From Batillaria attramentaria (Eukaryota > Mollusca > Gastropoda > Batillariidae): a DNA stretch of 64,000 bases. The position numbers were made by a program, and so were the translations under genes. The stretch lies in the NCBI GenBank assembly GCA_018292915.2, contig JACVVK020000320.1, forward strand, positions 687,001 to 751,000, read 5' to 3'. Position 1 is the stretch's first letter. Each line of letters starts with the position of its first letter. Positions 23,584 to 35,355 of the stretch are shown here, one piece after another. Under the pieces are notes generated by a model. It did no database searches and was not told the DNA's origin. It was given only the letters and a program-made list of their open reading frames with translations.

Positions 23584-26500
23584 CCCCAGCAACATTAAAA
23601 CAAGGAAGATTTTTTTTCTTTCTTAATATGAGCATATATAGTACCAAAACTGCTCATGTCATCTTGCATTTTTACAATTCAGTTTTGACTGGTGTGAAGT
23701 AAACACACAAATAGTTTTCTTTCAGTTTGATTACATTTTGTGGACGGGAGATTTGCCAGCGCATGACATTTGGAACCAGACACATTCATCACAAACTGAG
23801 CTTCTACAAATGCTGTCAACCATGTTGGTGAAATACTTTCCAAACAAGCCCATCTTTCCATCGCTTGGCAACCATGAGAGTGCTCCAGTCAACAGGTAAG
23901 TTAACAAACAAGATCAAACTGGAAAGATGTACAAGATAACAGATTTATTTAGGTGTTTACAAGTGTGGATGTATAATTTATGTGAAATATATATATATAT
24001 ATGTTAACAATAATAATGATGGTATTTGTAGGGTGCATTTCTTTAGTGTAAAACTTGATGCGATAGCCAGATGCTTATTTGTATCTACAGGTGCATTGGT
24101 GTTTGAAATCATTATCTCTCAGATTGGAATTGTGTCTTTGTGAGTGTATTTGAAATGCTGGTACATCAGTTTTTGTTTTTAGCTTCCCACCACGCTTTGT
24201 GAAAGGCAGTCAGTCAATCTCCTGGCTCTATGACGCCCTTGCTGATAGCTGGAAAGCATGGCTGCCTGAGGAAACCATGACGACCATCAGACAGGGTGCA
24301 TACTACACTGTTAGCCCTTATCCTGGCCTGCGTATAGTCTCCATCAACATGAACACCTGCAACAATGAGAACTGGTAATTACATGTAGCAGTGAAACCGC
24401 CTTTTTCAAAAAAAGAAAACTACTCTAATGTCCCTTTTGGGAAATTCAGGCTGCTTTCCCCTTGGGAAGTGCGTCGCCGCGGTGCAGCGCCACCCAACAT
24501 GCCTATCATGCTTTTCAATTTTGCTGGGAGAGGAAGGCCGGATTACCCGGAGAGAAACCCCCGATGAGCAGCCCGGTAGCCAGGAAAGGCCAGTATCACA
24601 TGTTACAGCTCAGTCTGGGCTCGAATCCACTCTTTCGCCGTGACGGCCGTTTAGTAAGGCAGCGGCTACATCTTGATGCACTACCTGTTAGACCACCGCT
24701 CCCCCTTTGGTCTTAATCTTATTGATTAGTTTATTTCTGTGCATAAGTCGATAAAAATATTTGCTGTCTTTCATTGTCTTTATTTTCGTCTTCAAATCTT
24801 TTCACCCAGACACTGCCACATACTTATTTCTGGCACTACCTGTCTGGAGCATGTAGACTGATGCAGTAATATATAACATCAAATACATGGCTCTGTTTCA
24901 TATATGGCAGTAGAGCTTGTCAAGGGAAAAGTGTGATGGTTTCCTCTCTTGATAACCAGTTGGTTCTCTTATCATTTCCATCACCTTCATTTACTTGCAT
25001 GTACATACGTATGTATCATTTTTGTTTCTTTGTGTTTTCTTTTTTTTTTATTATTTAATATTTTTTCTGGCAACAGGTGGCTGTTGCTAAATATGACAGA
25101 TCCGTACGGTCAGCTGGCCTGGTTGATACAGGTGCTGCAGAAAGCTGAGGATAATAAAGAAAAGGTCAGATCCCTTATCTGTCTGTGTGTATATGTGTAT
25201 ATTAGTGTATGCATGTGTGCATGATCTCCTCAGTTAACATGAATAAATGCAAAATGAACACAAACAGGAAGAAACTGCTTCAAAAACTGTGGGTAATTTC
25301 TGTGCACTGTAACGTGACCGCAGTCTATTGATGTGAATGTTAATCTGTAACAATGTATACTTCAGATATTTTTCCTGCATATTGTGGTAACAAGACATGT
25401 CTGTCTAACACTAGGTGCATATTGTGGGTCACATCCCCCCAGGCATCACTGACTGTCTGAAAGCGTGGAGCCATAACTACTACAAGATTGTAGACAGGTA
25501 TCATTGTTGTGTCTCGTCTCCTGAGCTAATAAGGAAGATCTCGTTACAAGTTGCTACATGACAGTGTCCACCTGGGTGGTAAACTTTCCTGTGTTTGCTC
25601 TAATGCTCGGGTCGTGAGTTCGAATCCCGACTGGGGCCAAATATTTGTGCTGGCTTTTTCATCGTTGCCCCATCTCTGATATCACCCGTTTGTGGTGGAA
25701 AAGGACGTTAAACCCCCTTACACCCAAACACTTCCTGTGTTTGCCGAGCGTGGTCACCAGTTATTGGGGCCCCGTAAGTCCCGAGAATTAAGGGTTTATC
25801 AGTCAAGCATGATGTTAGGGCTGGAGGCCTGAACCATGTGTTAAGTGTGGCCAGTCAAAATCATCTGCGCTGAGAGACCTGCATATGCTCAGACTGTTCC
25901 TGATACAGGAAGCAAACTCATGGGGAGGGTTCTGTGTAGGCGAACACAAGTCTATAGTACGCAGCTAGCATGTATTGGTTTGTTTCTCTGCACTCTGTGT
26001 TGGTTTTGCCTGGTTCTTGAATGCATGTGGTTAAATGTTGTGGGGTATATGTATGTGTGGAAGCACTATCAGACTGCAAGATGCACATTTACTGTTACAC
26101 TACATTACTTGTTGTGAAAGTCTATTGCTTTAGAATTAATGTTTCACTGTAGTGTATATGTTGTGTAGGTATGAGAGCACGATCACCGGTCAGTTCTTTG
26201 GCCACACCCACAAGGACCACTACGAGGTTTTCTACGATATCACCACTCTGAAACGGCCGACCAACGTCGCTTACATTTCCCCGAGCGTGACACCCTACTT
26301 CAACCTGAACATGGGCTATCGCGTTTTCACGATCGATGGCAACTACTCATCTAGCTCATGGGTAGGCATCATAAGATATATATATGTGGTGTAGACAAAA
26401 TGGTATATAATTTTTTTTTTTTAAAGTCCAAAATGTCACTGTTTAGTTTTGTTTATCACAACCAACTTGGTGCTAGCCCTTAGAAAGAGAGAGTGTCTTG

Positions 26501-27774
26501 ACCAAGGTATTAAACAAAGCTCACAGGAGCGAAGTGTTACTTTTTTCCTTTTTTTTTTTCCAAAGAAAAGATGACCGTTGAGTGCTTAGACATTGAGATA
26601 AATGTTACTGTCAGGCTGCATGAGATCATAACTGAATGTTGTTTTTCCTCAGGCTGTTCTCGACCATGAGACATACATTCTGAACCTGACAGGACGCCAA
26701 CAGCAAGAATGAGACACCCTCATGGCAGCTGGAGTATCAGGCTAAGGTAAGGGGAGACGACTCATTTGGCATGCCTAGAGCTTTCTGTGCGGCCTTGTCA
26801 GGCGTACATTTCTTTGACTTTTTTGTGGCCTAGAAAAGGAAACGAAATGACAACAACAAGTGGAGTGTCATTGTTACAGTTGGCTTTTTCATATCAGTGA
26901 TGAGTGTGTGTTTTATTGCATACTTATTAAGGTCACTGATATTATTTTTGTTGTTATGACAGTCTGCATACAACATGAAGTCGCTGTTCCCTGAAGACTG
27001 GGATGATCTTGTTACTCGCATGAAGACAAACGACACACTGCTGCATATGTTCAACACGTGAGTACAAGTACCCTGTTTTGACAGTAAAAGAGCTTGATTG
27101 TTGCTGAGAGACTTCACTGTGTTCTGGTTTGATGTGTCAGAAAGCAGCACCACCTACCTTTTTGGCGGATGAGTGGTGTTCCAAATAGTTTCACTGTTGA
27201 TTCTTGTGCTTGCAAGTTAAACATGTGTATTGATTTCATAGACATAAGGTACAATACATTCAAATTTTTGTTTCGGTGTTGTGGTGGTGGGTTTTTTTTT
27301 GTGTTTTTTTTCCTGTCAGTAGATTTGAACAGAAGCAAACCAACAGGTTACGGCCTAGCTGATCTAAGTTTTTCAATGAAGCAAATTGATAATCTGAAAA
27401 AAAGGGCTAAAGCATCACGGATTTGATCAGTCCTGATGCCCATTGTCCAGATAACAGTAATATTCACTTTGTTACGTGTGAACAGACAATTTACTGGTAT
27501 TGTGCAGTACCTGGAGTCATCTTGTAATGTATGAAGGCAAAGAATTAGTTTTTCTATGTATATACTCACATCTAATTTTACTCACATTAAATATCTTTCT
27601 GGCAGGTACTATTACAAGTCGCACGCTGTTTCACCTTGTGATGATAATTGCAAGAAGTCCTTGTTATGTGGTCTCAAGTCAGCTCGTTCCCACAGCCCGG
27701 AATTGTGCTCCAACCTCGGATTCCGAAGTCTGCACGAGTTCCATCAGCTGACAAGACATGAAAAACTGTGCTAG
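20559..27774 (+). CDS. Acid sphingomyelinase (sphingomyelin phosphodiesterase 1-like), one frameshift
   Basis: A secreted or lysosomal zinc phosphodiesterase that hydrolyses sphingomyelin to ceramide and phosphocholine. The 13 coding exons are 20559-20718, 21164-21384, 22169-22333, 22802-22925, 23218-23324, 23726-23895, 24183-24374, 25077-25164, 25415-25497, 26169-26361, 26653-26746, 26963-27057 and 27606-27774, about 619 residues (human 631). Residues 1-27 are a signal peptide. A saposin-B domain starts at [10 protein letters not shown] (C77, C80). The metallophosphatase motifs are LTDIH (D195, H197), WTGD (D268), GNHE (N308, H309), VGHIPPG (H415) and FFGHTH (H449, H451), at spacings close to the human enzyme. 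The Cys-rich C-terminus is present. Exon 11 is 94 nt where 93 are needed: an extra G at about 26692 leads to TGA at 26710 unless corrected. The exon 2 acceptor could be 21170 instead of 21164. Confidence 0.93.
21408..21423 (+). repeat. (TG)n-poly-G tract at the exon 2 donor of the sphingomyelinase gene
   Basis: The donor GTGAGTGTGTG at 21385 continues into a TG run and then about 16 G. A similar (TG)n-Gn tract is at 21968-21996 in the same intron. Confidence 0.85.
21683..21842. mobile_element. TTAA-bounded MITE, piggyBac-like
   Basis: The element begins TTAACCTTTACGCATCG and ends with the imperfect inverse CGATGTCAAAGAGTTAA, so both ends carry TTAA, the piggyBac target. It is 160 bp. Inside is a direct repeat of CGCGAACCGA(C/T)TCGCGTCAT. 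It lies in intron 2 of the sphingomyelinase gene. The assignment is from termini only. Confidence 0.55.
21876..21960 (-). mobile_element. LINE 3'-end fragment
   Basis: GATGATGATGGAGACTTGAT followed by ATAGTGCAGG and TGAGTGCTTAACTC matches the 3' tails of the LINE copies at 42355 and 58610. On the minus strand it is a 3'UTR with a (CAT)n end. No coding part remains. Confidence 0.6.
23514..23580 (+). repeat. (CA)n microsatellite
   Basis: About 33 uninterrupted CA units in intron 5 of the sphingomyelinase gene. Confidence 0.92.
24425..24705 (-). mobile_element. tRNA-derived SINE, family D, copy 2
   Basis: It is the same element as at 15645-15945, sharing TTGCTGG(GA)GAGGAAGG, CCCGGAGAGAAACCC and GGGCTCGAATC. 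The orientation is minus, within intron 7 of the sphingomyelinase gene. Confidence 0.75.
25596..25735 (+). mobile_element. tRNA-derived SINE, family B, copy 3 (head truncated)
   Basis: It starts within the tRNA-like part (AATGCTCGGGTCGTGAG), with B-box GTTCGAATCCCGACTGGGG and the end GGACGTTAAACCCC. It sits in intron 9 of the sphingomyelinase gene. Confidence 0.72.
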
Positions 27775-29945
27775 TCACCACGTACATATTGAAGCTCTTT
27801 TGCTCACTTGTTAATTTGTGTTATTGACTCACTTTATCCACAGTTTAAAAAAAAAGAAAAGAAAAAAAAAAGTATGACTATAATCCAGAAGTCACAGGGG
27901 AAACGGGGAGGGGGCTCTTCTGAAATCATGAGAAAGGACATGCAACAACAGTTCAAAGTCTTCCAGATCATGGATTTGTGAGGCTGAGAAAGGAAATGTT
28001 GCCTCCTGTGTGCCTTTTACTTACCACCAGAAACAGTTGTGAAAGTTTGTGTATGTGTGTTGTTTGTGGGTTTGTTTGGGTTTTTTTGTTGTTTTTTTTT
28101 TTTGGGGGGGGGGGGGGGGGTAGTTTTTTTGTTTTTTTTTAAAGTCTGTTATGATATTGTTGCTATGATTATTATTTCTAAGTGGTAGTAGGTGTATGAT
28201 ATCCATCCATTGGTGAGAAGAGTTAAAACTAATCAGGGTTATCCATCGTGCATCATGCCGCGATATTTTATCCATAAATTTACTTGCGTTTCCTGTGATA
28301 CCGGTGTCGGCTTAGCTTAACCATTATTATTTTTATTTATGATGTTGGCTGCAGTGTTGATGACTGTAACTTTAGTTTCCCCCTATTTTTTATTTCACAT
28401 TGCTGAAAGTGTGTGTAAATGGCATGTATCACATGCAGTGCTCGTCATGACAAATGTTAAAAGATATATGTCACATCTGTACTTTGTTGAGTTGCAAAGT
28501 TGCATCTTATTGTTGGCAATATGGCACTTTTATGTTAAAGGTGTACTTCTCTTGTTTATGTTGCTTTTCCAATGATCATGCAGTTACATGAATGTTGTTG
28601 ATATTTTAGTTGCCAAGATAACTTACTACTGCTACTGCCTCTGGGGGGGATTTGTATAGCTCCTATTTCAGTAGCTCTGGGCGCATAGCACATGTACCTG
28701 TAAAATGTTCTGTCTTTGAGTCTGTCTCTGTGAACAACTACTCATCAGTTATTAACAAAGACTCTTTTTAGTGTGATTTGTATGCAAGAAATAGGTTGCA
28801 CCTTTGATTGTGTGTGGATTTGGGAATTGGGTCAGTGGTAACATAGGAAATACTGTCTTTTAGTTACGTAGTGCTTGCTGTGGAAAAATGAAAGCTTGCA
28901 GTTTTGTGTTATAGCTTTGAAAACAAAAAATTAACATGACTAGATGGTGGTTTGGGAATCAGTATGTTACAAACTGCCAGCAAGTTATGGAGACATAGCA
29001 TGTGTTTAGCAATTTGTGTATAATAATTGTTCTAAACACAGGTTGTGCGATATTGAGACTTCATTCCAACGCACAAATGGAGGAAAAGTTGAGATTGCCT
29101 TCAAATGCATTTCTTTTTGTACGCTTCTGTTCATATGAATTTACTGATTGCATCTTGCTGACACATTGCATGTGTTCAGCAAGCTGTGTTGAATGACTTT
29201 TTGCTATAAACACAGTGATATTTGGATCTTCAATCTGACCTAAAGCATTTGATATTACCCTTTAAATGCAGTTTTCATGTGTGTACATAAGTGGTCATGT
29301 TTACATGTACCTGACCTCTGCCACTGTCCAGCGAGGATAAGAGAGACGGCTGTATACAGATGGACAGGCAGATGGACGCTGCTTCTTGTAATGTTGTTGC
29401 AGACTTTGACATTTGACTGGCCCGAAACACTGGATGTTGAACCCATTTTAGGAGCTACGTAACCATGCATTTGCTTCCGCAACAAGATTTCAAACAACAC
29501 ATCCATTCACACATGCAAAGGGTCGGCAGTTGCCATGTATGCACGGAACATAAATGATGTATGCAATTCAAGCTGTTTGTGTCTTCATCCTTCAAAGGGT
29601 GCATGGAGTGTAATGTGAAATGTTTGAATGTGAAATATGTTCACCTGCATGCAGCTAAGCTACTTCTGCACTTCAATTTGATTAGAACATGTTATGTATG
29701 TCTCTGATTTGAAGCTGTTGGTTTTGTATGTGTAATGTTGGAGTATATTTTGTATAAACTGACATTTTAAAATCTGTACCAGTTTTTGGCATGCTAGCAA
29801 TGCAGTCTCTGTGTGTGTGTATGTGTGTGTGTGTAATGTGTATGTATGTGTGTGTGTGGTGGGAGGGGTATACATGTTCAGGCAGACATCAACACTCGGG
29901 TCCAGGTCCTGTGAAAATGCCACAATAAAAGACATAAACTTAGTC
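27775..29945 (+). other. Probable long 3'UTR of the sphingomyelinase gene
   Basis: It runs from the stop codon to the AATAAA at 29924-29929, about 2.15 kb, with no competing gene. It contains a T-run passing into a G-run near 28088-28120 and TG repeats at 29810-29858. The extent is inferred from the poly(A) signal. Confidence 0.5.
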
Positions 29946-30129
29946 TCTCATAAATTTCACGGAACTTCTTGCAAACGGAATGCAGAAAATAAAAGGGTCG
30001 CCTGGACTATCACTGCTTGCGTTGGGCATTGTAGTGTGTGTGTGTGTGTGTGCGCGTTAGTGCAGGAATTTGCTTACTGAAATACGGGACTCGGCAAGTT
30101 TTGGGGTAGATCTGCAAGTCTACCTCATC

Positions 30130-30514
30130 CTAGGCACTAAAATAGTCTTGCAAGATGGGTTGCCGTTCTCGCCACAGAATGGCACCTCCACCGTAAGGCC
30201 TGTTAAGACTGGGATTACTTTGATCATAGTCGCCGAAAGGCGCCCGGTTCGCTTGAAACAACGATCGGAAGATATCTTGCATGCAAATTCCATCAGGTAG
30301 CAAATGACCAAACCTGCCACTTTGTCGGTTGCTCTTCAGCCTGTTCCGTCTCCTGTTCAGTTCAGTCTTATCATGACACAACCGGCTGAATACAGATGAC
30401 TGAAAACTGAGGATAATGGGCCAATTTTTCATTCTAATACATAACAATTACAAACATCAACACGACAACTGTAACCTCAGTCTTTGACTTTACTTGCCAG
30501 TCACGATACATCAT
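30130..30514 (-). CDS. Small two-exon predicted gene, product unrecognised
   Basis: I do not recognise this protein. The minus-strand exons are 30514-30494 (MMYRDWQ, donor CAA followed by GTAAAG) and 30399-30130 (acceptor TTTTCAG, phase 0), giving 96 residues ending at TAG. The N-terminal half is basic and polar (ELNRRRNRLKSNRQSGRFGH). The C-terminal half is aromatic and Pro/Gly-rich (ANRAPFGDYDQSNPSLNRPY, then GGGAILWRERQPILQDYF). There is no signal peptide or membrane segment. Only two Cys are present, so a zinc site is unlikely. Start and acceptor choice rest on splice consensus and the continuous, non-repetitive frame. It converges with the sphingomyelinase gene. Expression is unknown. 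Confidence 0.5.
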
Positions 30515-30519
30515 GGTGC

Positions 30520-31200
30520 TGGGCGGCCGCTATTTCCGACCACCGTCCACCGAGATTGACAAGGCCGGAATGAAATCTTCTTATATATCATCAGCTGCAC
30601 GGTGAAACAGCGGAAAAATGAAATGTGTCTACCGTTTGAAATAGTCGCAAGCTGTATAACAACACTATCTTATGCAGAAATGACCATAACATTCGAAATT
30701 TCCGCTGAAAAAAACTTTTCGCCACCATTGCGGTAAGGAAAAGTTACTCTGGCGAATGTCCTATTCAAGAAGGCCTCACGAGTTGTCTCCCATACACATC
30801 GAAGGGGAATAACTACTCACCTTTGATAACAGTAAGGCAGGAGGAGTTGTCCCCCTAAACCGTCACTTGAATATTCCGAAGGGGCACGGAAATTGCCGAG
30901 TAGCTCATTCCGGAAATAGACGAAATATCGTCGGAATTCTTCGGGTGACATCGGCTCTCACGGTCACGGAAAGTGCCGAAGGTGCCTTCGTGCACAATCG
31001 GGATCTCTCGGAGAACTTCGGATCACTTCGGGTTGATGGTTGTCTCCGCAGCAAAAATACAACACCTCACCCGCTGTATCTCTGCGTTGGAGATCAGTGT
31101 TTTTAGATAACTCTTGCATTCTTTATTTTATTCTAATTGGGAGGTTCTTTCCCTTACACCGTTATTGCGACTGGAACACTTTTTGGTGCAACTAGAGTGC
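30520..31200. promoter_or_regulatory. Possible promoter region rich in TTCCG/CGGAA words
   Basis: Upstream of the small minus-strand gene, 30880-31030 carries an unusual cluster of CCGAA, TTCGG and CGGAA words with raised CpG content. There is no coding support. ETS-like cores occur by composition, so function is only a suggestion. Confidence 0.3.
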
Positions 31201-31349
31201 CTTCCCTTGAGCCAAGAAGTTTCCATGGCGGTCTAAACGAAGAACGATGATTGAACCGGTTTAACAAACTGACGAAGAACTCAAGAAAATTTGACCCATG
31301 TATTGTTCAACAAACGGAATTTACATTTAGTCAGGGCAGGTTACAAACA

Positions 31350-31418
31350 TACACCACCACCACCACCACCACCACCACCTCCACCACCACCATCACCTCT
31401 CTCTCTCTCTCTCTCTCT
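31350..31418 (+). repeat. (CAC)n and (CT)n microsatellite
   Basis: About 13 CAC units are followed by a CT run that abuts the exon donor at 31421. Confidence 0.88.
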
Positions 31419-31421
31419 TAC

Positions 31422-32418
31422 TTGTCTGCATAGTAGTCGCTGCCAGCCACGACACTGAGCATCAGGTAATATTTGCGTGTCAAAGACCCTACATTACTCT
31501 TAGTAATGTAGGGTCTTTGTGCGTGCGAAGAGCACACTCCTGATGACGTCATCTTCAGTAGCGGCTTGCACGAGAATGGAGGGATGACGTACAAGGCGAG
31601 GGTTGGTTGCACTGACCAGGCCAGCATAGGCCGCGTCACTAGGCTGGTACACACTGCCCGTCAGGTTGCCAGCAAACTCGGCTATCACCTGATGATAAAG
31701 AGCCACAAGCTGAATGTCTTTTTCCTACAGTTTGCAAGCCTGTAGAGTTCAGTACAGAGCTCTTCATGCCACAGACGTGAAGATTCAGCAGGAGATCGAC
31801 TGAGCCTTAGGGGATCCCTCCAGTAATGAATTTTTCTTTGATTACAAAATCCAAACGCTTGCACTATGAGCCTAGAATATGTATGTGCACCTGCACTCTA
31901 AAACTTTGACGAAAAGTGTTTGCTGAAAACGACCAATCCGGCCGTTCACCCAAACCAGTCACATGTGTTAAATCGTAATAGCATAGGACTGGGTGGCGCC
32001 GAAAGCTTGTGGGCAAGTTGTTTCTTCTGGTTATTCTTCCAGACCCTCGACCGACTATCAGAGGCTACAATGTGAATGAACGCCTAAATCCGAACAATCC
32101 ATATAATATCATCCACAAACGGCTTTACAACTGAGTTCACAAGTGGCTTGTTGTTGTTATTGTTTGTTTTGCGTTTGAGGACAAGTCTTGAAACTTAAAA
32201 CTGCCTCTCAAGTTTGCACGTGCATCTGTAAGGCTTATTTTACAAGACAGACCTAAGTGTGTTATGAAGTAATCATGCTATGTCCCACCTGGCGGGAGGG
32301 GAAGCAGTGGTTGGGGGGTACACAGCGGGTGGGAGGGGTCCTCTTTTGACGCCAGTCCTGAGGCTCGTGCGCCACTACCCATCCCACCGTCGCCACGACA
32401 ACACCAATCACCAGCCAC
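31422..32418 (-). pseudogene. FAD-linked oxidoreductase (berberine-bridge type) fragment, interrupted by a palindrome
   Basis: Two minus-strand exons are visible. Exon 32418-32289 encodes a hydrophobic anchor (WLVIGVVVATVGWVVAHEP) and RCVPPNHCFPSRQ, resembling the N-terminus of secreted BBE-type oxidases. Exon 31688-31422 continues VIAEFAGNLTGSVYQPSD, the start of an FAD_binding_4 domain, and later SVLFAR. There a 46-bp insertion (31475-31520) containing a hairpin breaks the frame. Directly after it, KYYLMLSVVAGSDYYAD resumes in another frame, and removing the insert would join the two parts exactly. The rest of the FAD domain, the substrate domain and the initiator Met were not found. It is therefore a partial copy, or a gene whose other exons lie far away. 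Confidence 0.7.
31475..31520. mobile_element. 46-bp palindromic insertion in an oxidoreductase exon
   Basis: Perfect inverted arms of 18 nt occupy 31481-31498 and 31502-31519 with the 3-nt loop CTT. The unit is bordered by GCGTG at 31475-31479 and again at 31521-31525, which looks like a 5-bp target duplication. It sits exactly between two halves of a conserved coding segment. Confidence 0.8.
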
Positions 32419-32432
32419 CTGTTGGAACAGTA

Positions 32433-35240
32433 ATTCCACAGGTATATATGGCATGCACAGATTTTCTTTACCTATTACGACCACACAATACGCCATACTG
32501 TAACTCCCACACTTGTCATATCCACTACGGTAACAATCATAACACAGTGCCGACGACACCAACACAAGTGTGTGTATTTTCAACACGAACGCATAGAAAG
32601 GTGGATGAGTGTTCACATAGATGTGAAAAACAGGTTTCTTTGAAAGAGTGTTCGTTTAAAAAAAATCATTATCATTCTTCTTTGAATGTGTGCTCTTTCT
32701 AAACCTTGCACCTTTCTAAACCTCTTTCTAAACCTTGTGTTAATGGAAATTCCTAATATGGCGACTGTTTTACCACTAGCTAAACACAAGGACAGTAATC
32801 GGCTGCACGTTTGTACTTTTCAAGTTGAAGTTTAGATGTAATAATGCCTAAAAGCAAGTTTATGTTTTCAAAAACATATTTTGAAAATATGAATTAATAA
32901 ACATAATAAAAGGTAATAGTCTGATTGTTATGCCCAGTCTGCTGAGAGCTTCTCTGTGATCTTACTGTCTTTTAGTGTTCACGGGTTATTGTGTAAGAAC
33001 TAATTTCTCTTTATGAAAGACTAGTGGTGAGGCGACAAATGACTTTCAAAAATACTGTCCCAACAGGAAGGCAAACAGCGTCCCAATCACAAACCATGCC
33101 ATGAACGAAATTACAACTTTCTCTCAAGCTTGTGAACATCGGCAGTTTGACTGAGGTACAGGTAGCTGCCATTTTATGAGAGGGATTTTCAGCGTGTGTA
33201 AACAGTCTTTCAGACTCGTCTAAAACTGAAATGAACCAAAACCTTCATAATCCCGAATGCAGCCGTAAACATGAGAATTAAAACAGAGAAAACAATCACA
33301 AAATGATGGTCACTTACTTCATTGTGGCGATAACGTTCTAGCCAAGGGTGGGTCCGTTAAAAACACAAGTCGGGTAGTCAGAACCAGCCTTGTCACTCAA
33401 GCCCCAGCCCCTCAGTCCGGCCCCGGACCCTAGTCACGACCAGAAACAGCCCCTGTCAGACCGGTTCAACAGACCATGCCACCCGGTTGACCACTGTGTA
33501 GTGTCCACCCCATGAAATCCCAGAATACAGGTGTGTGTTGTAATTCCTTCCGTGTGGACAGACTCTGTTCACTGCTTTTATTGCAAGACCTGTGTGTGTA
33601 TTTTGCGGAGGGTAACATTTCTAACGGACATGAGTCGCCTTGACACACTGGAAAGACGTGAATTGTTTTATAAGAAATGTCAAATGAAAAGAGACAGGAC
33701 GGTGAAGCCCTCCCTCTCTATCTCCCTTTCAATTCATTTGTTTGACAACACGAGGACTCTTTTGAAATAAGCAATCAATCCTTGAATTTTTCATGTTTGA
33801 AAACAAAGTTTATAATTCAGTAAAACTCCTCTCTCTCTCCCCCCCCCCCCCCCCCCTTGAAATCGAAGAGAGACGGGAGATGCTACATCACAAAACCTGG
33901 GGAAAATCAGACGGACAGGCAAGTTTTTTTGTTGTTTTTTTTCAATGCAACCTTCCCTTTCACATTCTCTAGCCTATACTTTTCACCGTGTAAAGTTGTG
34001 AAAGCTGTGGTTCTTCGACTCAAACTCAAAGGCGTTGATAAACGACACCCCCCCCCCCCCCCCTCCCCGAAGAGACAGCCTAATTACAGTCCCTTGTCAC
34101 ATGTATGGAAGCCAGTTAAATTAGTACAACCATCCCACCCCACCCCCCTAACTACACACCCCTTCCCAGCTCCTCCTCTACCTCCACTGCGCCCACACCA
34201 CCACCCGGCCCAACAGACAGACACTGAGACAGACAGACAGACACACACACACACACACCCGTGACACAGGGTGAGAACGCTGAACGTCGCAGAAGCACGA
34301 CCCTCGGAAACAGCTAGTCTTTGATACTTGACCATTCTCCCCACAACCACGTAGCGGAACGCGCTATTGCCTCTGTCTAGTGTAGCGACACAAGCCTGCC
34401 ATCGTAGCTCAAGGAGAATGGCCAGAATGGCAACCGGCGGATCCGGTTGGGCGAGTTGAAGGCTCACAGTCAGTAAGTGTAGGGGCGGTAAGGGGTTGAG
34501 TTGTGTGTGCTGAGGGCGGCGAGCTGGTCACAGAATGGCCGCCCACAGAAACAGAAAGCTGCGTAGACTGACCACTTTCTGGACAGAACCGACTTTGAGC
34601 TCTTTTGTCAACAGTCCCCACCGCCAGCCAAACGGAGTACTGTCCCTACCCGACTACCCCGGCCTTCACCCACGCTTCAGCACACCGACTTCTTTTTGGC
34701 TAATACCTTTTAGTATTGCAAGTATTTATGCTGTTTTGTGTACCATTTCTTAGTTGCTAGTGTCCAGTTTGATACTTTGTTTCAATTCTTACCACACCCT
34801 GTCTTATGGAAATTTGTGTTCTGACGATAAACTAGAAAAATTTGACTCGGTTCCCCTTCCTACCTGACGCGACCAAAACTTTTTAAAAATTATTATTGTT
34901 TTTTTTTTTTTTCTGTTTGTTGTTGTTGTTGTTGATATTTTCGTTGTTTCAGTTTTATTTTCCTATGTTTCCTTTTGTTTTCCTATGCCCCCCAGAGGGT
35001 TGGAAAAATAAACTTGACATGACAATCTCAGTGAATGGCTTCATGACAAGCACACGTACCAGACCAGGAGGCAGAGAAGAAAATGTGCTCAGTCATTCTT
35101 TCTTTGATTGTGACTAATAATGCGGGCAGTATTGTAGTACAAGTGGCACACTTTCCACAACACGTGCCGCTTGTTTGTTTGTTGTTTTTTGGTTTTTTTT
35201 TTTTTGGGGGGGGGGGGGGGGGATTACCCTTACTCATTTG

Positions 35241-35299
<59 letters not shown>

Positions 35300-35355
35300 C
35301 TACGGTTCCTAATCAGGCCCATTCTCAATTACTCCAGGAAATAAAGATTCAAATG
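32433..35355. other. Intergenic region, no gene recognised
   Basis: It contains C-runs at 33841-33856 and 34050-34063, a (CA)n near 34240-34258, a T-run passing into a G-run at 35193-35222 and (TG)n at 35246-35298. Open frames at 33857-34467 and 34896-35117 have no recognisable domain. Confidence 0.4.

Noticed and set aside
31475..31520. Reading the palindrome as a micro-intron
   Set aside because: No GT-AG or AT-AC pair has positions that would restore the flanking frame.
34084..34467. 127-codon minus-strand frame
   Set aside because: Half of it is the translation of a CA repeat and a C-rich tract. The remainder has no recognisable motif and no partner exon.
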